DNA of 64,000 bases from Streptomyces sp. NBC_00576. GTDB taxonomy: Bacteria; Actinomycetota; Actinomycetes; Streptomycetales; Streptomycetaceae. The translations under genes were made by a program, and so were the position numbers. The notes below the pieces were generated by a model, which saw nothing but the letters and a program-made list of their open reading frames with translations, searched no databases and was not told the DNA's origin. Numbering within the stretch: the first letter of the stretch is position 1; each line of letters begins with the position of its first letter. The stretch covers positions 2,976,001 through 3,040,000 of the forward strand of contig NZ_CP107780.1 in assembly GCF_036345175.1 (NCBI RefSeq), given 5' to 3'. Below are positions 58,289 to 64,000 of this stretch, piece by piece.

Positions 58289-59467
58289 ATGAGCCAGCCG
58301 AACGCCGATCACCACAGCGACTACCAGGAACTGGTGGACGACATCTCGGAGCTTCTCGGCGCCCCCGCGACGCTGGAGAACCGCGACTTCGAGCTGCTCG
58401 CCTTCGGCGCGTACGACAGCGAGGGCGAGCTGGACACGTCGGCCCTGGACCCCGTCCGCACCCGCTCGATCCTGACGCGCCGCTCGACGTCGGCGGTGCG
58501 CGCGTGGTTCGAGGGCTTCGGCATCACGCGGGCGACCGGTCCGGTCCGCATCCCGCCCACACCGGAGGCGGGGGTGTACCGGGGGCGAATCTGTCTCCCC
58601 GTACGCCATCGGGGTGTCGTCCTCGCCTACGTCTGGCTGCTCGACGACGATCCGGGCCCCTCGGCGGAGCAGTTGGCGGCGGCCATGGAGGTGACGGACC
58701 GGATCGGCGCACTGCTCGCGGACGACGCGCAGGCGAGCGCCGACCTGACCCGCGAGTTCCGGACGGTGCTGACCGCCGAGCGCGGCTGGCAGCGCGACAT
58801 GGCGGTGGCGGCGCTGCGTACGGCCCTGGGGGCGCGCGGCGAGGGCCCGCACGCGGTGGTGTGCGTGGCGCCCTGGCCGTCGGCGGATCCGGACGACGCC
58901 CCGTCGGCCCGTGCGGTGCCGCACGCGACGGCGGTGTGCACGGTGCCGTGGGGTACGGCGGCCCAGAGTCTGGCGCTGCTGATCCGGCTGCGCGCGACGG
59001 ACGTACCCGCCCCGGCGCTGACGGTGGCGTCCCGGCTGCTGAAGGAGACGGAGGGTGCGGTCGCCGCCGGCGTCGGCGCACCGCGTACCGGCCTCGCCGA
59101 TCTGGGCGCCGCCTGGCACGAGGCCTCGGCGGCGGCCCGCGCGGCCCTCGCGGAACCGCGCCTCGGCCCGGTCGCGGAGTGGGGTGCCATCGGCCCGTAC
59201 CGCCTCCTCACGGCGCTGCCCCCGGACACGGCCCAGGACCCCGCCGTACGCACCCTGCTCTCCCCCGCCCACCAGGAACTGGCCCGCACCGCCGAGGTCT
59301 ACCTCGACCTCGCGGGCCAGGCGAGCCGTACGGCGGCGGAACTGGGCATCCACCGCCAGACGCTCTACTACCGCCTGTCCCGGGTGGAGCAACTCACAGG
59401 CCTGGACCTGGACGACGGCGAGGACCGCCTGCTGCTGCACATGGCACTGAAAGGTGCGCGGCTCTAG
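58289..59467 (+). CDS. PucR-family transcriptional regulator of proline use
   Basis: The 392-residue protein has a GAF-like or CdaR-type N domain and a C-terminal PucR helix-turn-helix: YLDLAGQASRTAAELGIHRQTLYYRLSRVEQLTGLDLDDGEDRLLLHMAL (residues 338-387). It is divergent from the proline catabolic operon and by that position likely regulates it. ATG chosen at 58289; an AAGAAT hexamer lies seven bases before it and no Shine-Dalgarno is seen. The TAG stop shares the palindrome CTAG with the TetR gene stop on the other strand. Confidence 0.88.
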   Translation: MSQPNADHHSDYQELVDDISELLGAPATLENRDFELLAFGAYDSEGELDTSALDPVRTRSILTRRSTSAVRAWFEGFGITRATGPVRIPPTPEAGVYRGRICLPVRHRGVVLAYVWLLDDDPGPSAEQLAAAMEVTDRIGALLADDAQASADLTREFRTVLTAERGWQRDMAVAALRTALGARGEGPHAVVCVAPWPSADPDDAPSARAVPHATAVCTVPWGTAAQSLALLIRLRATDVPAPALTVASRLLKETEGAVAAGVGAPRTGLADLGAAWHEASAAARAALAEPRLGPVAEWGAIGPYRLLTALPPDTAQDPAVRTLLSPAHQELARTAEVYLDLAGQASRTAAELGIHRQTLYYRLSRVEQLTGLDLDDGEDRLLLHMALKGARL

Positions 59468-60045
59468 GGCTTGGCTGCCCCGATGACCCGCCGCAGTCCC
59501 TCGGTGAGCTGGTCCGCGGTCGGTGCCGTCGTCGGGTCGAAGACGTACTGGCAGATGAGCCCGGTCATCAGGGCGTTGTAGAACTGTCCGACGGAGTCGA
59601 CGTCCCCTTCCGACAGGTCCTCCTCGCGCCCACCGAGGAACAGCGGAATGATGCCGCGCCCCGCCTCGCGCTGGGCCTTCGCCAAGTGGTCGCGGACGGT
59701 GGGCAGTTGGTCTCCCATGGCCACGATCTCCACGCTGAGCCGCCACAGCGAACCCGGCCCCTGCATGGTGGCGATGATGTTCGACCAGACCTCCTGGAAC
59801 CGGTCGAGCGAGCCGGGCTCGGTGTCGCCGGCCGTCCCCATGGCGGGGCTGAAGTCGTCGGAGAGTCCCTCCACCAGAGAGACGTACGCCTCCGCGAGGA
59901 GCTTGTCCTTCGAGCCGTAGTGGTAACCGATCGACGCCAGGTTGGTCCCTGACTCCTTGACGATGTCGCGCGCCGTCGTGCGCACGAAGCCCTTCTCCAG
60001 CAGGCAGCGCTTGGCGCCTTCGAGCAGATCCTCACGGTGTCCCAT
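59464..60045 (-). CDS. TetR-family regulator
   Basis: The 193-residue protein has an N-terminal helix-turn-helix EGAKRCLLEKGFVRTTARDIVKESGTNLASIGYHYGSKDKLLAEAYVSL (residues 9-58) and a helical ligand domain. It is divergent from the MFS exporter, so it is likely its repressor, released by an export substrate. The ATG has TAGGCT six bases upstream and no Shine-Dalgarno (leaderless candidate). Convergent overlap of four bases with the PucR gene. Confidence 0.92.
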   Translation of the reverse strand: MGHREDLLEGAKRCLLEKGFVRTTARDIVKESGTNLASIGYHYGSKDKLLAEAYVSLVEGLSDDFSPAMGTAGDTEPGSLDRFQEVWSNIIATMQGPGSLWRLSVEIVAMGDQLPTVRDHLAKAQREAGRGIIPLFLGGREEDLSEGDVDSVGQFYNALMTGLICQYVFDPTTAPTADQLTEGLRRVIGAAKP

Positions 60046-60074
60046 GTGTCCAGCCTACCCGCGGTCCATACGGC

Positions 60075-60115
60075 CGTCCTAGACAAACGAATTACACAAC
60101 CGTTCTAGACATCCG
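60075..60115. promoter_or_regulatory. two 15-bp repeats between tetR and MFS genes, candidate operator
   Basis: CGTCCTAGACAAACG (60075-60089) and CGTTCTAGACATCCG (60101-60115) agree at 12 of 15 bases with a 26-base period. They cover the divergent promoter region and each contains CTAGACA. Confidence 0.6.
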
Positions 60116-60141
60116 TTTAATACAGCCGTACATTCCTTGCC

Positions 60142-61689
60142 ATGACGAACCCGACGAGCACGACCGCTTCCCCCGGCACCCGCGCCGGCCGCCGCGAATG
60201 GACCGCGCTGGGCGTGCTGATGCTGCCGCTGCTGCTGGTCTCGATGGACGTGTCCGTCCTCTACTTCGCCGTCCCCGCGATCAGCGCGGACCTGGAGCCG
60301 ACCGGCACCCAGCAGCTGTGGATCTTCGACATCTACGCCTTCGTCCTGGCCGGTCTGCTGATGACGATGGGCTCGCTCGGCGACCGCATCGGCCGCCGCA
60401 GGCTCCTCCTCATGGGCGCCGCCGCCTTCGGCGGGGGCTCACTGCTCGCCGCCTACGCGAACAGCGCCGAGACCCTGATCGCGGCCCGCGCGGTCCTCGG
60501 CATCGGCGGCGCCACCCTGATGCCGTCGACGATGGCCCTGATCCGCACGATGTTCCGCGACCCCGGCCAGCGCGCCAAGGCGATCGGCATGTGGTCCGGT
60601 GTGATGACCGGCGGCATCGCCCTCGGCTCAGTCATGAGCGGCCTGCTGGTCGAGTACTTCTGGTGGGGCTCGGTCTTCCTGGTCAACCTGCCCGCGATGG
60701 CACTGCTGCTGGTCCTGGGCCCGATCCTGCTCCCCGAGTCGAAGAACCCGAACCCGGGCCGCTTCGATCTCCTCAGCGTCCCCCTGTCGATGGCGGCCGT
60801 CCTTCCCGTGATCTACGGCCTCAAGGAGATCCCGTCCGAGGGCTGGCACACGCAGTACGTCCTCTCGGTCACCGTCGGCCTGTTCTTCGCGTACCTCTTC
60901 GTCCAGCGGCAGCGCACGACGGCCTCACCCCTCATCTCCCCCGCACTGTTCCGGGGGCGGGGCTTCGGCCCGGCCGTCTTCCTGAACCTGCTCTCGGCGT
61001 TCGCGATGATGGGTTCGGCGTACTTCACCACGCAGTACCTCCAGTCGGTGCTGGGCAAGAGCTCCCTGGAGGCCGCGCTGTGGGGCCTGCTGCCGACGGT
61101 GCTGGTCGGCATCGCCGCACCGCTCGCCGCCGCTCTGGTCCAGCGGGGCGTGGAGCGCGCCCACGTCGTCGCCGGCGGCTTCGTCACGGCGGCCTGCGGA
61201 TACGGGCTGCTGGCCCTGGTCGGGACGGACTCGCTGTGGCTGGTACTGGCCGGCGCGGGCATCCTCGCGGCCGGCATCGTCACCGTGATGTCCCAGATGA
61301 TGGACCTGGGCCTGAGCACCGCCCCGCTCGACAAGGCGGGCGCCGCGTCCTCCCTGCTGGAGACGGGCGCGGAGTTCGGCGGCGCGCTGGGCATGGCCGT
61401 ACTGGGCTCGATCGGTACGGCGGTCTACCGCCACGACATCCCGGCCTCGGCGCCTGCCGCGGCCCAGGAGACCCTGGGCGGCGCCCTCGCGGTGGCGGAC
61501 CAGCTCCCGGCGCGCACGGGAGACGCGCTGGTCACAGCGGCCAGGGAGGCGTACGCCCATGGAATGCAGGCCGCTGCGATCGCCGGGGTGGTGCTGCTGC
61601 TGGGGGCGGCGGTGCTGGCGGCGCGGACGCTCCGTGGGGTGACCGTGCGGGAGACGGTGGTGGAGGAGACGGAGGGCTGCTGCGTCTAG
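60142..61689 (+). CDS. MFS drug exporter, DHA2 (QacA/EmrB) type
   Basis: The 515-residue protein has about 14 predicted membrane helices. TM1 carries MDVSVLYFAVPAIS (motif D1 type), the loop 2-3 motif is GSLGDRIGRRRLLLMGA, motif B is AARAVLGIGGATLMPSTMALIRTMF and motif C-like MTGGIALGSVMSGLLVEYFWWGSVFLVNLP. Such proteins export cationic or other drugs by proton antiport. The ATG has a TACATT box seven bases upstream. It is divergent from its likely TetR repressor and is followed by a strong terminator. Confidence 0.94.
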   Translation: MTNPTSTTASPGTRAGRREWTALGVLMLPLLLVSMDVSVLYFAVPAISADLEPTGTQQLWIFDIYAFVLAGLLMTMGSLGDRIGRRRLLLMGAAAFGGGSLLAAYANSAETLIAARAVLGIGGATLMPSTMALIRTMFRDPGQRAKAIGMWSGVMTGGIALGSVMSGLLVEYFWWGSVFLVNLPAMALLLVLGPILLPESKNPNPGRFDLLSVPLSMAAVLPVIYGLKEIPSEGWHTQYVLSVTVGLFFAYLFVQRQRTTASPLISPALFRGRGFGPAVFLNLLSAFAMMGSAYFTTQYLQSVLGKSSLEAALWGLLPTVLVGIAAPLAAALVQRGVERAHVVAGGFVTAACGYGLLALVGTDSLWLVLAGAGILAAGIVTVMSQMMDLGLSTAPLDKAGAASSLLETGAEFGGALGMAVLGSIGTAVYRHDIPASAPAAAQETLGGALAVADQLPARTGDALVTAAREAYAHGMQAAAIAGVVLLLGAAVLAARTLRGVTVRETVVEETEGCCV

Positions 61690-61699
61690 GGCAACGGAA

Positions 61700-61738
61700 A
61701 ACGCCGGGTGGACTGGGATACCCAGCCCACCCGGCGTT
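61700..61738 (+). terminator. terminator of the MFS gene
   Basis: AACGCCGGGTGG pairs with CCACCCGGCGTT, with an inner CTGGG/CCCAG stem and loop ATA. Confidence 0.9.
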
Positions 61739-61799
61739 CGCGTTCGAGACCTGGCCGACGACCACTTGCAGCCTGGCCAACGGCCACTTTTCAGCGCCG

Positions 61800-61905
61800 C
61801 CCGGCAATCTCAGCCCGTCTGGGGGTCCCCCCTCTGGGGGAGCTTGAGGACGAGGCCGTTCAGGCCGAAGCGGGGGCCTGGGGGCGGCAGCCCCCAGAGA
61901 CGGTC
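61800..61905 (+). repeat. intergenic repeat family A, copy 3
   Basis: CAGCCCGTCTGGGGG, TTGAGGACGAG, GCCGTTCAGGCC and a GGGGGCGGCAGCCCCC stem, diverged from copy 1 by an insertion in its left half. It lies directly before the serA stop codon, between convergent genes. Confidence 0.7.
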
Positions 61906-61907
61906 AC

Positions 61908-63497
61908 TCAGACCAGGTTCACCGAGCGAGCAGACGTCGCCCCGATCTCGTCGGCGACCTCGGCCAGCACGCCAGGGGCAACCGTGTCATCGACGGTCAG
62001 GACGGCCAGCGCCTCCCCACCCGCCACCGACCGGGAAACCTGCATCCCGGCGATGTTGATCCCGGCCTCACCGAAGATCCGCCCCACCGTGCCGACGACG
62101 CCCGGCCGGTCCGCGTACCGGTACACGACCATGTGGTCGGCGAGCGCGAGGTCGACGTCGTACTCACCGACCGCGACGATCTTCTGGTGGTGCTTGGGAC
62201 CGGCCAGCGTGCCGGAGACCGACACCTCCTCGCCGCTGCTGAGCGTGCCGCGCACGGTGACGACGTTGCGGTGGTCGGCCGACTCCGAGCTGGTCGTCAG
62301 CCGCACCTCGACGCCACGCTCCTGGGCGAACAGCGGGGCGTTGACGTACGAGACGGTCTCGTCGACGACGTCCTCGAACACACCCTTCAGCGCTGACAGC
62401 TCCAGCACCTTCACGTCGTGCTGGGTGATCTCGCCGTACACCTCGACGTCGAGGCGGACCGCGACCTCGCCCGCGAGCGCGGTGAAGATGCGGCCGAGCT
62501 TCTCGGCGAGCGGCAGACCCGGCTTGACGTCCTCGGCGATGACGCCGCCCTGGACGTTCACCGCGTCCGGGACCAGCTCACCGGCGAGCGCGAGACGCAC
62601 CGAGCGGGCGACGGCGATACCGGCCTTCTCCTGCGCCTCGTCCGTGGACGCGCCGAGGTGCGGGGTGCAGACGACCTGGTCCAGCTCGAACAGCGGGGAG
62701 TCCGTGCAGGGCTCCTTCGCGTACACGTCGAGACCGGCGCCGGCGACGCGCCCCTCCTTGAGCGCCGAGTACAGCGCCTCCTCGTCGACGATCCCGCCAC
62801 GCGCGGCGTTCACGATGCGGACACTCGGCTTGACCTTGTGCAGCGCCTCGTCGCCGATGAGACCGAGGGTCTCGGGGGTCTTCGGCAGGTGCACGGTGAT
62901 GAAGTCGGAGACCTCGAGGAGCTCGTCCAGGGACAGCACCTTGACGCCCATCTGCGCGGCCCGAGCAGGCTGGACGTACGGGTCGTACGCGACGACCTTC
63001 ATGCCGAACGCGGACATCCGCTGTGCGACGAGCGCGCCGATGCGCCCGAGGCCCACGACACCGAGGGTCTTCTCGGCCAGCTCGACGCCCGTGTACTTGT
63101 TGCGCTTCCACTCGCCGTTCTTGAGCGCGGTGTTGGCCTGCGGGATGTGGCGCGCGGTGGCCAGCAGCAGACCGCAGGCGAGCTCGGCGGCGGTGACAAT
63201 GTTCGAGGTGGGGGCGTTGACGACCATCACGCCGGCCTTGGTGGCGGCGGACACGTCCACGTTGTCGAGGCCGACGCCGGCTCGTGCGACGACCTTCAAC
63301 TTGCGGGCGGCGGCGACCGCCTCGGCGTCGACCTTGGTGGCCGAGCGGATCAGGATCGCGTCGACGTCGGCGATGGCGGGGAGCAGTTCGGCTCGGTCCG
63401 CTCCGTTGCAGTGCCGGATCTCGAAGTCCGGGCCGAGCGCGTCGACAGTCGCGGGCGACAGCTCTTCAGCGATGAGTACGACAGGTTTCGAGCTCAC
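61908..63497 (-). CDS. serA: D-3-phosphoglycerate dehydrogenase
   Basis: The 529-residue long-form PGDH starts serine synthesis. Visible parts: substrate domain with LIRSATKVDAEAV and ARAGVGLDNVDV; Rossmann loop GVVGLGRIGALVAQRM near residue 145; catalytic NAARGGIVDEEAL and TPHLGASTDEAQEKAG (Arg, Glu, His); ASB intervening domain; C-terminal ACT domain (MVVYRYADRPGVVGTVGRIFGEAGINIAGMQVSR). The start is a GTG with AGGACC upstream. Promoter-like TACACT and TACATT boxes lie near 63601-63619. Upstream of it is ilvC on the same strand. Confidence 0.96.
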   Translation of the reverse strand: MSSKPVVLIAEELSPATVDALGPDFEIRHCNGADRAELLPAIADVDAILIRSATKVDAEAVAAARKLKVVARAGVGLDNVDVSAATKAGVMVVNAPTSNIVTAAELACGLLLATARHIPQANTALKNGEWKRNKYTGVELAEKTLGVVGLGRIGALVAQRMSAFGMKVVAYDPYVQPARAAQMGVKVLSLDELLEVSDFITVHLPKTPETLGLIGDEALHKVKPSVRIVNAARGGIVDEEALYSALKEGRVAGAGLDVYAKEPCTDSPLFELDQVVCTPHLGASTDEAQEKAGIAVARSVRLALAGELVPDAVNVQGGVIAEDVKPGLPLAEKLGRIFTALAGEVAVRLDVEVYGEITQHDVKVLELSALKGVFEDVVDETVSYVNAPLFAQERGVEVRLTTSSESADHRNVVTVRGTLSSGEEVSVSGTLAGPKHHQKIVAVGEYDVDLALADHMVVYRYADRPGVVGTVGRIFGEAGINIAGMQVSRSVAGGEALAVLTVDDTVAPGVLAEVADEIGATSARSVNLV

Positions 63498-63781
63498 GTG
63501 AGGTCCTCACTCAGTCCTATGCGGACGGCCGTCCCGACGGCCGCAGGCGGTGTGGAGGGGCTACCGCGTGGAAGACGCACGACGCTGTGGGCCTGACGCG
63601 AATGTAGTACGGCAGTGTAGTGGCGCTACGAGGGCGTCCTTGCGGCTACGCGGAAGGATCACTCGCACGTGCTGTGTTCGGCTCCTCCGGCAGGTGAGGA
63701 GCGGGGTCCGGGGCAGCGCCCCCGGCAGACAGCCAGGCCGTGACGCCGGCCAGCACCGGCGTCACGGCCCGACCGACTCAG
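63498..63781. other. ilvC-serA intergenic region
   Basis: It holds the ilvC terminator and the serA promoter region. The minus strand shows TACACT (63614-63619) and TACATT (63601-63606) as possible -10 boxes. No gene is supported. Confidence 0.5.
63736..63769 (-). terminator. terminator of ilvC
   Basis: GGCCGTGACGCCGG and CCGGCGTCACGGCC form a perfect 14-bp stem with loop CCAGCA, 13 bases after the ilvC stop. Confidence 0.9.
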
Positions 63782-64000
63782 TCACGCCTCGTCGTTGACC
63801 CAGGACATGAGCTTGCGCAGCTCCTTGCCCGTGGTCTCCAGCAGGCTCTGCTCGTCCTGCGACTTGTACTCGTTGTACTTCTTCAGACCGCCGTGGTACT
63901 CGGCCATCCACTCACGCGCGAACGTGCCGTCCTGGATCTCGGCGAGGATCTTCTTCATCTCGGCCTTGGTCGCGTCCGTGATGATCCGCGGGCCCGTGAC
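63782..64000 (-). CDS. ilvC: ketol-acid reductoisomerase, C-terminal part (5' end outside window)
   Basis: The frame runs from the window edge to TGA at 63782-63784 and gives 72 residues. ADMKKILAEIQ-like, GTFAREWMAEY and TGKELRKLMSWVNDEA match the C-terminal helical end of IlvC, the Mg/NADPH enzyme that forms dihydroxy acids for valine, isoleucine and leucine. The gene precedes serA on the minus strand, a usual actinobacterial order (ilvBNC-serA-leuB). Confidence 0.92.
   Translation of the reverse strand, partial: VTGPRIITDATKAEMKKILAEIQDGTFAREWMAEYHGGLKKYNEYKSQDEQSLLETTGKELRKLMSWVNDEA

Overview
The window is a 64 kb piece of a Streptomyces chromosome. Evidence for the genus: very high G+C, many GTG/TTG starts, an HU protein with a long lysine/alanine tail (HupS), a SprT-type secreted trypsin, acyl-CoA carboxylase epsilon and beta subunits, and two complete cvn conservons side by side. 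From memory of family order (not checked by alignment), the gene order resembles the conserved core segment of S. coelicolor around SCO5514-SCO5565, read in reverse.

Layout. 1-3.8 kb: the end of an HSP90-family gene, translationally coupled to a large TPR protein. 3.9-10.2 kb: DAK2/FakA-like kinase, divergent rpmB (zinc-type L28), thiL-thiD, a stand-alone Lrp/AsnC sensor domain, a DUF3515-type lipoprotein and ddl. 10.3-17.6 kb: plsC-gpsA, cofC (F420), a small OB-like protein, hupS, a 76-residue protein, leuC-leuD and the divergent IclR regulator ndgR. 17.7-18.3 kb: five tRNA genes (Gln-Glu-Glu-Gln-Glu). 18.4-21.8 kb: HAD hydrolase, FAH-family enzyme overlapping gltX, and a short peptide gene with a duplicated NPRRT motif.

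22-33.2 kb: two tandem conservons, each with a membrane sensor-kinase-like protein (A), a Roadblock/LC7 protein (B), a DUF742 protein (C) and a Ras-like GTPase (D). 33.3-38.9 kb: accB-accE, YceI, a YdeI-family protein, a GNAT enzyme and the SprT-like trypsin. 39.2-48.0 kb: a glycine-rich TPM-like membrane protein, a multidomain GH3 beta-glucosidase, cimA with a candidate attenuator leader, and two tandem secreted TolB-like propellers. 48.3-50.7 kb: ilvE and leuB. 50.9-55.5 kb: a Tat-exported purple-acid-type phosphatase, a 43-residue basic protein, an AAC(2')-I-like acetyltransferase and a GH97 glycosidase with an in-frame TTA codon. 55.5-61.7 kb: proline catabolism (proline dehydrogenase, P5C dehydrogenase, divergent PucR regulator) and a TetR/MFS export pair. 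61.9-64 kb: serA and the 3' end of ilvC.

The main metabolic theme is branched-chain amino acid synthesis (leuC, leuD, leuB, cimA, ilvE, ilvC, ndgR), spread over the window as separate units. Two intergenic repeat families, each with three copies, lie mostly beside gene ends. A repeated promoter signature (a TANNNT box 6-7 nt before the start codon, no Shine-Dalgarno) suggests that at least nine genes are leaderless. No insertion sequence, phage gene, CRISPR array or typical biosynthetic gene cluster is visible.
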